Source: Paramecium octaurelia (lineage: Eukaryota; Ciliophora; Oligohymenophorea; Peniculida; Parameciidae). Taken from it: a DNA stretch of 64,000 bases. The notes beneath the pieces are model-generated. The model worked only from the letters and a program-made list of their open reading frames with translations, was not told where the DNA came from and searched no databases. Of this stretch, positions 51,784-63,109 are shown piece after piece (within the stretch, counting starts at the first letter, position 1; the number at the start of each line of letters is the position of its first letter). Location of the stretch: positions 501,369-565,368 of the forward strand of contig CAJJDP010000037.1 of the NCBI GenBank assembly GCA_905182995.1. The letters run 5' to 3'. A program made the position numbers and the translations under genes.

Positions 51784-53333
51784 ATGCAAAGAAAGATAGA
51801 ATGCTATAATAAAGGACTATTTAATTCCATGTTGTAATTTGAACCCAAATAACGATCCAATGGTAAGGCTAGTTTAGGAACTGGATCTTTTGGAACAGTC
51901 AATTTAGTTTAGAATCTTAAATCACAATAACTATATGCTATAAAGTCCATTTAATAGTGCAATATACAAACCCCTTATGAATAGGAAGGAGTGGAAAGAG
52001 AAATAAAAGTCCATTTAAAGTGTAGACATCCTAATATAGTAAACCTATATGACAGTTTTATTGAACATGGAAATGTTTATATGGTTTTGGAGTATGCAGA
52101 AAATGGGAATTTATATAATTATGTACAAAAACGAAAGAGATTAGACGAGAAGGAAGCTTGCAAATATTTCATATAGACTTGTAAAGCATTGCAATACCTG
52201 CATGAAATGAATGTTTTCCATAGAGACATTAAAGTATATTATATGATTTAATGATTACAGCCTGAAAATTTGTTGCTTGATAATAATAATGATATCAAAT
52301 TATGTGATTTTGGTTGGTGTGCTGAAAATATTCATTTAAAGAGAAAGACCTTTTGTGGAACTTATGAATATATGGCACCAGAAATTGTATCTGATTTGCC
52401 GTATGACTATAGAATAGATATATGGTCAGTAGGAGTATTACTTTATGAATTATTACATGGGTATGCTCCATTCAAAGGCAAGGAATACAAAGAAATTTCA
52501 TAAAACATTAAAAATGGATTAATTCGATATTCTAGTTCAATTAACTAGGATGCCTAAGAATTGATAAAAAATATATTACAAAAAGATCCTTCAATGAGAC
52601 TATGTTTCAAAGATATTTATTAATCTGCATTCGTATAGAGATGCTTTCCACAATAATAATAAACTTGTAAATTAATTAAATTATATGATAGAATTGAAAA
52701 TATCAATATCTCCTAAATCCAGTTTTTCAGTGGATCAAAATTCTATCCAAAAATATCAATCTCCTTTAATAAGTCATAAATAATATCCAAATGGTAGACA
52801 AAATCAAATTAATACAAACAACAATGTGAATAATTCTTCTTCTTAGAGTATCAAATCTCCTAATATTTATAAAACTACCCTTGATTCTAAAAAGTAATCA
52901 CTTATATTAGATGATATAAAAAAGAAGATCATATATGAATAAACCAGTCCATTAAGAGACGCTACAAATATGCACAAACGAAATCAAGTTAGTTTGACTA
53001 ACCTAATAAAAAGTTCAAATACTTAATTCAATGCAATAAAAAGTCCACAACCTAAATCAATTCAATTGAGTAAATATGGCTCTAAATCAAAAAATTTTGA
53101 TGAGAATGGAAGTGTTAAATTACTAGAATAGTTTAAATCAATGCCCTCTTTCACAATTGAAGACTAATAACAAACCTTTGAAGAAGAACATAGATTAAAT
53201 TTAAAAACTGATCGCGTTAAAGGGTAATTCAATAATTTCATAATTAATTAGATTTAAAAAAGAGCCACAATCAGCATTGGATATTGACAAGATTTTAAAG
53301 ATGTATTTAAGCATGTGTAGCAGTAGGTCATGA
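51784..53333 (+). CDS. Aurora-like serine/threonine kinase
   Basis: Three introns (27 nt near 52234; 25 nt near 52660; 28 nt at 53224-53251) give 489 residues, length a multiple of three. Kinase motifs: LGTGSFGTVNLV, YAIKSI, YMVLEYAENGNLYNYVQKRK, FHRDIKPENLLLD, IKLCDFGWCAEN, KTFCGTYEYMAPEIV and IDIWSVGVLLYELLHGYAPF. DFGW with FCGTxEYMxPE is the Aurora/Ipl1 signature. The 200-residue Ser/Asn/Lys-rich C-terminal tail has many SP sites and ends LDIDKILKMYLSMCSSRS. Auroras act in spindle and ciliary events; ciliates have many. If the last intron were not spliced, the protein would stop at 53287. Confidence 0.88.
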
Positions 53334-54066
53334 TTAATTTTATATAAAATAATACTATTTAATACATATTCTGGATTCTAAAACTCAAAGGATTATGATG
53401 CATCAATAATCTTTGATATTAAGTAAGTCTATTCTATTAATATACATTTCAAGAATATTCTCTTTGTAATCAGACATAATCAATAAAATTTTTATCAGTT
53501 AATTCAATAAAATTAATGCTGGCTAAAAATTTTTAATTCTCAAAAAACTTTGATTTAACAATTTAATATTCAAATCAACATGTTCATACAGGAATATTAA
53601 TGATCAGTAAATAGTGGTTTTGTAGAAGAAGTAAAAATAGTTTGATAAATATCAATATCTCATTTTGTAAAATATTAAGAAATATTTCTATATATATTGA
53701 TTCTCTTCATTAGGTAAATTTCTACAACCTTATGAATATATAATTTGGATTGTGTTGGAAGGATTTAAGTGAAAATACTGAAATAATGAAAAGTATTTGA
53801 TAATTGAGAAGAAATTCAATGATCATTTAAAATCATTCTACCTTGCGAGAATCTCTAGAAATAGCTCACAATGTTCTATTACGAAGTTTTTACATCGAAG
53901 AAATCAAATTATTTGCAAGCATTATTAACATTTCAAGATTAATATCAGTAGATAATTATCTATATAAATTACGATAATTGTAATTATACTGTTTGAGCAA
54001 ATTATGTTGATACATATAAATCTCGTATTATTCCATTAACATTATAATATAAAATATAAATCTTAA
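53334..54066. other. Intergenic, no gene seen
   Basis: A 733-bp AT-rich stretch with TGA in all frames at short spacing. No conserved protein sequence and no tRNA-like fold were recognised. Confidence 0.45.
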
Positions 54067-54464
54067 ATGAATAGCAGTGAAAGTGTGATCGGCGTAAAAA
54101 CTAGATCCATGAATGTATGTGAAAGAGTGCTTCAACCAAGAATAAAAAGAGACTATTGTCATATTACCAAAGAAAAGAAAGCTTAACTGATTCAAACTGT
54201 ACTGAAACAAAAATGTAAAATAAAAAAAGTAAGATACCTTCTTTATCATAGATAGCAAAGGATTTAAATATTAACTACGCAACTGCAAAAACTATTCTTC
54301 ATTGTTTTAAGAAAAAAAAAATGACTTTTGAATCAGATCTTGAAGTAAAAAGGGTGTCTGTTGGTTCAATTAAGGAAGATTCAAAGCTTTGGGTCTAGAT
54401 AAAAGTAGCCGATCAGACAATTAAACACTATGAGTATTTCGATGAAATCAAGAGAATCTAATGA
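54067..54464 (+). CDS. Small helix-turn-helix protein
   Basis: A 23-nt intron (54229-54251) gives 124 residues, length a multiple of three. Residues about 36-72 read KKAQLIQTVLKQKCKIKKIA then KDLNINYATAKTILHCFKKK, a typical helix-turn-helix of the psq/Tc1-transposase/HTH-28 type (helix, IAK.L.I.Y.T recognition helix, basic end). A short acidic-basic C-terminal part follows (VGSIKEDSKLWVQIKVAD...). No catalytic domain is present, so it is a small DNA-binding protein and perhaps a domesticated transposase HTH. The stop overlaps the ATG of the next frame by 4 nt (ATGA). Confidence 0.7.
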
Positions 54465-54664
54465 TTTATTTTTAAACCTTCTTCACATTCATTAATCTAC
54501 ACATTATTTATGCTGCCACAATTATATTGGCTTAAATTTGGTATGTCATTATCAGAAAAATGAAAAAATAGGCTTATGTAAATAACCTTCCAAAGACCAG
54601 ACTAAGGGAAGAAAATGATTATCCATATTTCTCCCTAATTGAACTTGTAAGCGACAAGGATTGA
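54461..54664 (+). CDS. Putative single-pass membrane microprotein
   Basis: A 67-residue intronless frame starts on the ATGA that ends the HTH gene. Residues 3-30 form one hydrophobic helix (FQTFFTFINLHIIYAATIIL...). A basic patch (RKMKKQ) and a polar tail (LREENDYPYFSLIELVSDKD) follow, a normal type of membrane topology. It could instead be chance, or the 3' UTR of the HTH gene. Confidence 0.35.
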
Positions 54665-55508
54665 TAATTTATTAAGAAATGTACAGTATTTACCACTTTA
54701 TACTTTTAAAATAGAAGCCGATACAAGCTAATAATTGTTTCTTTAGTTCAGTGATTAAACAATATTATGCAATAAAATTTTATTCAACCTTTCTAAGGTA
54801 ATAATATTTAATAATATTTTATTCATGCGTCTCTCTTATAACAATGCGATTCAAACATTTTATGATCATAGTAGGATTCTAGACAAGTATTATACAATAT
54901 ATAATTTTTTAGTTGATAAATTAGAATTTTTAATAATAATCATAAATAATCTGTTAATACGTCGACATTGTTATAAACAATATACTTATAAAATTATTAT
55001 TATCTCTTCGTCTTAATTTACCTCCTCCCAATATAGTTTACTCATTTTTTACTCATAGAAGTCCTTGGGATTCTGTAGGCTTGTAAATTAGTTATAAAAT
55101 TATGATTTATTAAAAATATTTGAATAATATCATTGTGTTGTGATCATATTATAACATAATTTATAAATAAATATAAATTGAAATTTAGATTTGAACAATA
55201 TGAATTTGGACGGTTGAAAGTAGAGATATAAAAGTGATTTAGATTGGTGTAATTTAATATCAATATATTACATATTTTAAATTAAAGCTGACGGAACTGT
55301 CTATTTTAATTTAATCTATATCCATCATTAATTTAAAAAACAAACAACTTCAAGCAAAAACTCAAGATTAGTTCTATTTAATTAATGCAATAACGAAAAC
55401 AGGTTGCAGCCCTAATAGTTCAATCTTTATTCGCAATACAATAAAACTGAATAATTATTAAATTAATGAAAAAATGAGGGAAATAATAATCTCAAATTTT
55501 GATTATAA
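54665..55508. other. Intergenic, no gene seen
   Basis: An 844-bp, very AT-rich stretch. Frames on both strands are short or rich in Ile, Tyr and Phe, as expected from base composition alone. Confidence 0.45.
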
Positions 55509-55688
55509 ATGAAAATTTACAATCTAATTTTAGGATGCATTTTCGAAATTGTATTAAGTGATCTTATTATTTTAGAATGCTAGAGAACGGCTACGTACAA
55601 TATAATAAAAAAGTAATTATACGAATCAGGTTTACAAAAATTTAAAAATTCAACAAATATGTATAACTTTAAAATAGAGTTAATTTGA
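55509..55688 (+). CDS. Short ORF, 59 residues, doubtful
   Basis: The frame has a hydrophobic start like a signal peptide (MKIYNLILGCIFEIVLSD) and a polar rest (CQRTATYNIIKKQLYESGLQ...), ending at TGA. No intron is needed. No family recognised. 55689-55993 downstream shows nothing. Confidence 0.25.
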
Positions 55689-55993
55689 AAGCTAATTTCA
55701 TAGTCAATAAAGAAAAACAGGTAGGCAGTAATGAATGCTTGTTAAAATTGCAATTTATAACTAGTAGATAAGAAATTTAACTGAAATTACAAGAAGTTTA
55801 ATTATTCATAAGTAAAAAGCTATTTTTATTTTGATATGATATGGGCGGGCGATTATAGAGCCATTTTATGAAATCAAAAGTGTATTATTACTTTACAATA
55901 ATTAATATTCTTTTGGCTAATTCAATAGTGTAGGATATAATATTTATTTGAAAGAATAGATGAGAAGTTACTATTTATATATAATTTTCCTTT

Positions 55994-57456
55994 TCAATTT
56001 TTATAATAATTATTATATTTAATGGTTTAATCAAACTTTGCTAAGGCTAATTTACTCTTCATTAAGGCTTCTTCAATTCTATTTTCTAATAAGCTCCTTT
56101 AACTTTTATTATTACTCAAAAGGGATTATTATGAAAAATAGCTTGTGTCACATATTTTTTCTTTATTTAATTAATACTAAGTAGATATTTTTGGTTTTGA
56201 TGTACTATTTAATTGATTTTTAGATGCTGATATAGAAGGGGGTTTTCTAAAGGTTTGTATCGGAGAAGAGTCAGGGGTTTTAAATTATAAAAATGACTTT
56301 GATTTCTATTATTAATAAAAATTATTATCCTATTGATTATCTTATTGAAGCAACTTATTGGTGAACATTTGGTTGTTCCTGTTAATTTCTTGATTTTCAG
56401 ATTTTAAAGTTATAGATCCAATTAAGGAGATTTATTTTTGAAATTGTAAAATTTTATTTGAATATAAAATTGGTTTTTGTTTTCTATTTGATTAATTTTG
56501 TGAGGATTAAGATTAGTATTCATACTCCTCATTCTCATCGTGATTATTATGAACTATATCATGATTATTTGGAATAAGATCATGTTTACAAATTTTCAGG
56601 AGATCATCATTTTTTTCAAATTTTGAAGTAAAATTTAATAAGGAATCCAAAGTACCTCTTTCTGACGGATTAATTTAAAGCATTTTAATAAGAAAAGTCT
56701 TAAAGTTATCAGTGTATTATAACTCTGAAATTCTTAAATATAGATCTTATTCATTCAACTTCCATTCAATCTTATTGAAGAGTGTCGACGGATCATTCAG
56801 AGATGCTGCCCATAGAATAGTTAAACCAGACTAAAAAATCTAGCATTATTCTGGATTGAGATTGTTGAAATTTGATTAATTTTTAAAAAGTTACAATTCT
56901 TCTGGGGATATATGGAAGTCTTCAGTAAATTGGCTGAATAATTATTAAAATGATGTCATATGGTTATCAAAAAGAGAATTGAATTTAATAAAACCTTGAT
57001 TTGAAATGTATAAATTCCTCATTTCCATTGGAAAAATTGCATTTCTTTTTAAATAATTTAAGACATCTAGAATCTAATAAGTGAGAGACCAAAGTTAGGA
57101 TTAAGTGAAATATTATTGTTTCTTGTATCTATTGGTTATGATGGTTTTAAGATCGTTATTAATGTATTCATAAACGATATATAATTTAGTAAAGGTAGAA
57201 CATACTTCCTTGTAATAAGCTAATAATATACTTTGAATGTTGAAGCAGAATAGTAATGAACTTTTAATAAATTAGAGTGCTCAAGTTTCTTAAATGGTTT
57301 GGGTGGTTAGGTTTGTATTTTTTCAATTACACAAATCAATTCGCCTGTCTCATTTTTCTAGTACAATTTCACTTCTCCAAATCTAGGATCTAAAATTTCT
57401 TGTAAATATTAATATTGGGAGAAATTGAATTGAAAAGTAGAACTGCTTGTTCCCAT
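55994..57456 (-). CDS. Probable pseudokinase with N-terminal MGTSSS
   Basis: A 23-nt intron (GTATAT...TACAAG) gives 479 residues, length a multiple of three. Parts of a kinase fold are visible: FKKLEHSNLLKVHYYSAS, KLYIVYEYINNDLKTIITNR, a long helix WSLTYQILDVLNYLKRNAIF, and a C-lobe GLTILWAASLNDPSTLF...MLQINPSERGTLDSLLNF. The catalytic HRD is replaced by FPMEMRNLYIS and the DFG region by IKFNSLFDN. No VAIK Lys is certain. It is therefore probably inactive. The MGTSSS start suits N-myristoylation. The C-terminal 150 residues are Ser/Asn/Gln-rich. Its 5' end lies 28 bp from the 3' end of the crystallin gene, which is on the same strand. Confidence 0.65.
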
Positions 57457-57484
57457 ATTATTGTTAATTTTTATATGATAAATT

Positions 57485-58712
57485 TCAAATTGTAATTTAT
57501 GTTAGAACAATTACATTTGCTAAACACTCTTCATTTTTAGAGAAGGTGTGTCTCTCCCCTTCATAATTGGGATGATCATAAATGGTAAGAGTTGTTCCAT
57601 AAGGAATCTTCATGGACTTAATTTCATATGGGAAATCTCTAAGAGATGATAATATGAAATTGAATTACTTCATTTATCCAAGATCATTGCAAGCCTTCAT
57701 GGTCTCTCCCTTGTAATAACATTAACTATATAATTCAATGCATTAGGATGTTTATCTAATGTAGCTTAAAAATATTACTCCTCATTAATCTCACTTATAT
57801 TGTTTGGATCCTCAGAGGTCATTTCTTATTGGATGTTGACTTATTTTGGGCCTGAATTATCTGATTGCATTTAAGTTTGATCTTAGACAACTATAATTTG
57901 AGCTTCTGGTTGGCTTTCATCCTTTTCTAATTAGTTATCAACGATGATAGTTTTGTCTTATTGATTAGCCTATTCAATTTGATTTGGCTACACTTCATAT
58001 TCAGGTTTGGTAAATTATTGCGTAATTTAATCTTAGTCCATATTAGTGAGATCTGGGACATCATTTGTTTAAGCAATCAATTATTATTAAGAGGAAGTAT
58101 CACTTACTTGTAATGTATCATTATTTTCAATAGAATCATCATAATAATTATCTTCATTATTGATTGTTTCTTGACCATTTTATTGATCAGAAAGTTCCTG
58201 TTGGATTTCATCATTGACATTCATGGTGTCTGAGACATAATTCTCATTTTCATCATTAATGTTTTATTAAGTATCTATCACTTGATGATTTTCATCAATA
58301 ATATTATTATTTTCCGATTAGCCAATCAATTTCAAATCTTCTACGATATTTTAACTAGCATCCTCAATAATTTCATTATTATTTTCTTCATCTTCAAACT
58401 TTAATTATATTCAAAATTAATACATATGCAGTATTCAATGGTGTTTCATCATCCAAAGATTATTGTACATCTGATTTCTCAGATGGATCTAATTAATTAA
58501 TCATCAAATCACTCTCTTAAGCTGCCAAAATCTGAACATCCTGACTTTGGCTCTTTTCCTCAACAACCTATAAATTCTCTGATGTATATTCAACATCACT
58601 CTCTTGACTACAATTTAAATATTAAGTACCCGTCGAGTTACAAAAATTTCTTATGTACTGGAATACTCTAACACAAAACTAAACAAACTATCAAAACAGC
58701 AGCAACTCTCAT
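57485..58712 (-). CDS. Secreted acidic protein with C-terminal beta-gamma-crystallin domain
   Basis: Three introns (22, 25 and 23 nt) give 385 residues, length a multiple of three. Start MRVAAVLIVCLVLCQSIPVH is a signal peptide. Residues about 35-300 are strongly acidic and rich in Gln, Asn, Asp and Glu. The C-terminal 85 residues read CIELYSQCYYKGETMKACND, ...SLRDFPYEIKSMKIPYGTTL and TIYDHPNYEGERHTFSKNEE, matching beta-gamma-crystallin Greek-key motifs (Y/F-x-G; S.K.P.G....Y). In Tetrahymena, the Grt/Igr dense-core-granule proteins share signal peptide plus C-terminal crystallin domain, so a trichocyst or granule location is likely by analogy. Confidence 0.7.
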
Positions 58713-59120
58713 TTATTTCAAAACGGATTTAAATAAATTATGTATATTATATAAAACATATTTTATAAACACATATGTTGTTAGTTGGATAATCTTAAGT
58801 ACCATTCTAAATAATTTAAAATTAAAGTACATGCACAACCTTCATGATTATTTAATAATTTATATATGAATACTAAATCTCTATAATAAAACAAATTTAG
58901 AATTACAAAAAATATTCTTGAAAAGAAATATCTATGAGGGTATCTTTTTATAAAGAAATAATATAAAAAAGTTAAAGCTAAATATATGTGTATGCCATCC
59001 CATATTGACATTTCTAAAAATTATTTTTGTTTAATTTGTAAATTCAATTAATAAAGAAAGAATATTTATATAATTTAAATACCTTGTTATTTATCAAATC
59101 ATTATTATTTATAAATCACA
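58713..59120. other. Intergenic, divergent promoter region
   Basis: A 408-bp gap between divergent crystallin and vWA genes. A minus-strand frame (59011 downward) is long but rich in Tyr, Phe, Ile and Leu, as AT-rich noncoding DNA gives, and is not called. Confidence 0.4.
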
Positions 59121-61576
59121 ATGTTTTAGGAAGTTTAATTAAATTATTTTAAAGTCCCTAGTTCCAAAGTTGAAGAAACATAATTGTTGGCAGTCTTGGA
59201 TTGTTCAGGATCTATGTATAACTGTAAACATTTAATTTTATTTTAGATTGGTAATACGTCGCCAAATACTACAATGAAATAAGACGTAAAGTAAAATTAC
59301 ATTGTGCAATTACATTTGATACTAGAGTAAAAACAATACCTTAGGCTGAACTTGGATCCAACATAAACACTTATGGCGGAGGAGGAACAAATATAACAAT
59401 AGCCTTCGAGGAGTTAAACAAATTGTTGTATTCTTTGAAATAAAAGTAAAATGTTACAGTTCTATTTGTTTCTGATGGACAAGGTGATTTTTCAAAGGAA
59501 TTCATCAATAAGACTAGGCCAGCAATAGACAATTTAAATTTTATCTGTATTGGAGTAGGAAAGGGTTTTCCTACATTCATATCAATGGATTTAAGAGAAA
59601 TGTACCATAATGGAGACAGATCTATTCCTCCTTTATTTTTAGTTGACATATAAGATGGAGATTTGCCTTTAGATCAGAGATTTTAGATTGAAATGTTATC
59701 AGCAGCTGAATATATGAAACATCAAAAATAAATAAAGATTTCACCTTGCTATTAATTCCCTTGGGATTAACTTACAGATAAGGTTTGGCCTGATTCCTGG
59801 GTATCATTTTATTCGGATGAATTGGAAACAGAAAATGGTATTTTATAAAAAATCGAGATAAAAGGAGAAGATATTGGATTAATAGCAGGATATTGGCTAT
59901 AAAATCTATAATTGCTGTCTTTAAAAAAAAAGGTAGCACAGGAGGCTTAAGCAGCCCTATAAGAACTCAATAAATTCGTGAGTGGAAAAAAGTTGACCTT
60001 TTTAGAGAGAGTGTAGGAATAGAAATCAGCACTTAATTAAGTGATTTAGGAATTTAAATTTTTGGCATCAGCTTAAACTTTATAAGAATTAGATGAAGCA
60101 ACAGCTGCCTAAAGACTTAAAATTGGTACCTAAATTGGAAAGTATCACAGAAAGGCTTTGAAATTTGCGGGAGTGTCTGTGGAAGCATTTTAAACTTACA
60201 AGTCAGAATTTATAGATATGATTCAGAAAACTAAATTTGTCAACCATAACTTTCCTACGTCTTTACTTTCCTTATAAAATTAAGTTGATATTCTAACAGA
60301 TCCTGAGCTAATAGAGGGTATTAAGACTTGCGAAACACAATACCATTTAGTATCATCTCTCCCCATTATTGGATACGCTTTGTATGTAAAAAGATCAGAT
60401 CAATCAAGAATCAATCCATATACGGTTGAAATATTAAATATCGCCAAGATTAATAAGTATATAGATTCATTAGCAATTATTGATTCTGCAAATCATGAAA
60501 TTGAATTCAATATTGGAGATAATGAAAAGGAGAAATTTAATTGCTTGGTTCCACTATACTAGCATGAAGTTCTTATCCCTTTCCTTAGATCAAGCGTATT
60601 CCACATTTAAATGACTTTTGTATTGATGGAAAATGCTGATACATGTTTTGAAAATGCATATGCTGCATTATTAGGGAATACTTTATTGTATATGATCTGC
60701 TAAGATGATAACTAGTGGAAATTTGAAATGATTGAATTGATTAATTCTAGTTTTATGTTGGCATATGCAGAATCAGGCAAGGTGAAATATCACATGGATC
60801 ATTTGTTATCAGATCCTATAGGAACAATGGCTGATGAGAACTTATCATCAAAGACGTAATGTGAAGATTTATCAAAAACTATTTTGATGATAAACTAGAT
60901 CAAGAATAATTACAAATAAGATCAGTTTAAGGTAATAATACAACGATTAGTGATTGAAGCAATAAGTAGAACAACCAAAGCTCATAAATTATTCAAGAGA
61001 GCTATTGAAATTGATTTGTAATTAGAGAATGAAACAGTAAATAACATTAAATCATCATTTACTGAAGAAGAATTGTAAAATATAAATGATTATGAATCTT
61101 TGAAATAACAGATTGAAGTTAAAATTACAAATCTATAAATTGACTTCAATACTTTAATAAGTAAGATGGAATTCAATAAGCCTTTATTCATAAATGTAAT
61201 TAATGAACAGAAATTCAATATAAAGACTTTATAATCAGTGTATAGATATTTTTTGAATGAAGAATTACCTGAAGAACTTTATATAATTGCTGTTTATCAT
61301 TCAAGAATTGAAAAGTCTTACGATAGAGCTAAAAAGGATGTAGAATGGAATGTGAATAAGATATTTAATGAATTACTTGTTCAAGATTAAATAAAAGAAA
61401 AATAATATTAAATTAACTAAGCCGTATTTGACCTATTAAGAGCAAAATGCCATTCACTTCAAAAAGTTAAAAAGAATAAAAATTATAACGGATAAAAAAT
61501 GCCAAGAGTGGAAAGGAGAAGAATTAGAAAACAAAAACTAAGGGATCAAAAACTTCAATTATAACAATAACCATGA
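59121..61576 (+). CDS. von Willebrand factor A domain protein
   Basis: A 23-nt intron (59224-59246) gives 810 residues, length a multiple of three. The vWA domain fills residues about 20-190: LLAVLDCSGSMYNY (MIDAS DxSxS), NTYGGGGTNITIAFEELNKL (MIDAS Thr) and NVTVLFVSDGQGDFSKEF (MIDAS Asp), so metal binding should be intact. The rest is helical without recognised domain (VAQEAQAALQELNKFVSGKK...), ending in a very basic stretch (RVERRRIRKQKLRDQKLQLQ). There is no signal peptide, so it is cytosolic or nuclear, unlike secreted vWA proteins. Cytosolic vWA proteins of ciliates often act in signalling or ubiquitin contexts, but no such domain is seen here. Confidence 0.85.
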
Positions 61577-61606
61577 TGTTACATTATTTAATCAAATTCA
61601 TTATAA

Positions 61607-63042
61607 TCAAAAATCAATTTATTAACAGTTTTATAGAATAGAAATTGAGTTTTTCTCATCTTCTATTTCCTTCTCATTTAACCATTTAGTTCTTTACCCT
61701 TCCTACCATAGTCCAATTTTAAATTGTGTCTCATTATAATAATATATTCCTAATCCATGTTGTTTACCATTGTTCCAAGTCCCAATATATTTTCTACCAT
61801 CTCCAAAGTCAAATATCCCATTCCCTTACTTTTTGTCATTCTCATAATTCTAGAACAGATATTGTGCTTAATATTACTCCTTAATAACACTTTCCATCAG
61901 GCCATTTGAGTCTTCCCTCCCCATGCATTTTATTATCTTACCAATAGCCTACATATATTCGTCCATCAGGCCATTTGTAAGTTCCATTTCCTGAAATTTC
62001 GTTGTCGACAAAGTTTCCTAAATATAATAGATCATAGAACCTTCATAATTGGCACCGTCATTAAATGTCAAGATACCATGACCATTTTTTTTGCCAAATT
62101 TATAATCTCCTTAATAGTAAGCTCCATCAGGCCATGTTTCAAAACCTTTTCCATGTTAACAATCATTTAACCAATCACCTTCATATTTTGCTCCATTTTA
62201 ACGAAGATAGATTCCTTTTCCACATGCAGCATCTTGAATCCATTCACCATCATAGATATCACCATTGGCATGTACCAATTTACCCTATTACAATAATATA
62301 TTGATTAATACATGTCCATTGGATCTATCTAGCTTCCATTGTCCTTCATAAAATGATCCATCTGGCCAAATCTATTTGCCAACTCCATCCCTCATTCCAT
62401 TCATCCACTCACCTTCATATTAAGTTCCAGTTGGCAATTATATTAACTCGTTTAGAATATTGAAATTACTGGTAGAGTTTTCCTCTCTAATGAATGAAGT
62501 GTTTGAATGACTGGATCAGGCATTTTTTTTGAAGTTTATATCAAATTCTTAGATAATTCTTAGATGGATATTTTGCTATTGATTGAATTTTTGATCACTC
62601 CAGAATCTACATCTTTTTGGATATGGGGTTCTATGTGATCGGAAGTCTGACCCTAATAGTTTTTATGCTATTTGATTGATATTTGGATAGAGCGAGATGA
62701 GATCTTTATGGAGTCGATATCATCTTTTGGACATGAAGCAATGGCACATTTGCATTAACCCATTAAGTCCAAATTATTAATATATTTATGATAATCATCT
62801 ATTTCTGGCATTAATAATTTTATTTCCTTTCTTCTAATTTTCTTCTTTCTTGCCCTCTTCTTCTTTTTGCAATCTAGAACAACTATTTATTATTCACAAG
62901 CATGTTTGATTTCATTTTTTTGGTAACTTGTTTGAGGAATCTCATTTTATGGGATTTAATCTCTATGGATTAGTAGAGCCTATATATAAACAGAAGGTGA
63001 ATATATCGCTGATGGATTTAATTCTATAGGAGCACAGTTCAT
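61607..63042 (-). CDS. MORN-repeat protein
   Basis: Four introns (23, 27, 23 and 28 nt) give 444 residues, length a multiple of three. The N-terminal 200 residues hold a basic stretch ([20 protein letters not shown]), a CKCAIASC cluster and Ser-rich sequence. From about residue 205, eight or so MORN units follow, such as [80 protein letters not shown] and [24 protein letters not shown] arrays bind phospholipids or bridge membrane and cytoskeleton, and are common in ciliate cortical and ciliary proteins. It is convergent with the vWA gene (30 bp between stops). Confidence 0.92.
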
Positions 63043-63109
63043 TATTCTACATATTTAAGAATACAATCTTGACATTGTTTATATATATAATAATAATATT
63101 AAATAAACA
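63043..63109. promoter_or_regulatory. 67-bp divergent intergenic region
   Basis: It separates the divergent MORN and MAP kinase start codons. It is AT-rich with a TATATATAA stretch near 63082; this may or may not act as a TATA element. Confidence 0.35.

Noticed and set aside
54028..54258. Minus-strand frame rich in Phe and Tyr
   Set aside because: It lies antisense to the HTH gene and has only the composition expected of complemented AT-rich coding DNA.
54825..55016. Plus-strand frame of 63 codons under the standard code
   Set aside because: Its Ile/Tyr/Asn-rich composition follows from base content; there is no motif and no intron structure.
55381..55480. Possible tRNA-like stretch (GGTTGCAGCCCTAATAGTTC)
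   Set aside because: No acceptor or anticodon stem could be paired around it.
58781..59011. Minus-strand hydrophobic frame, about 97 residues with ciliate code
   Set aside because: It is Tyr/Phe/Ile/Leu-rich throughout, in a divergent promoter gap, without conserved pattern. A membrane microprotein cannot be fully excluded.
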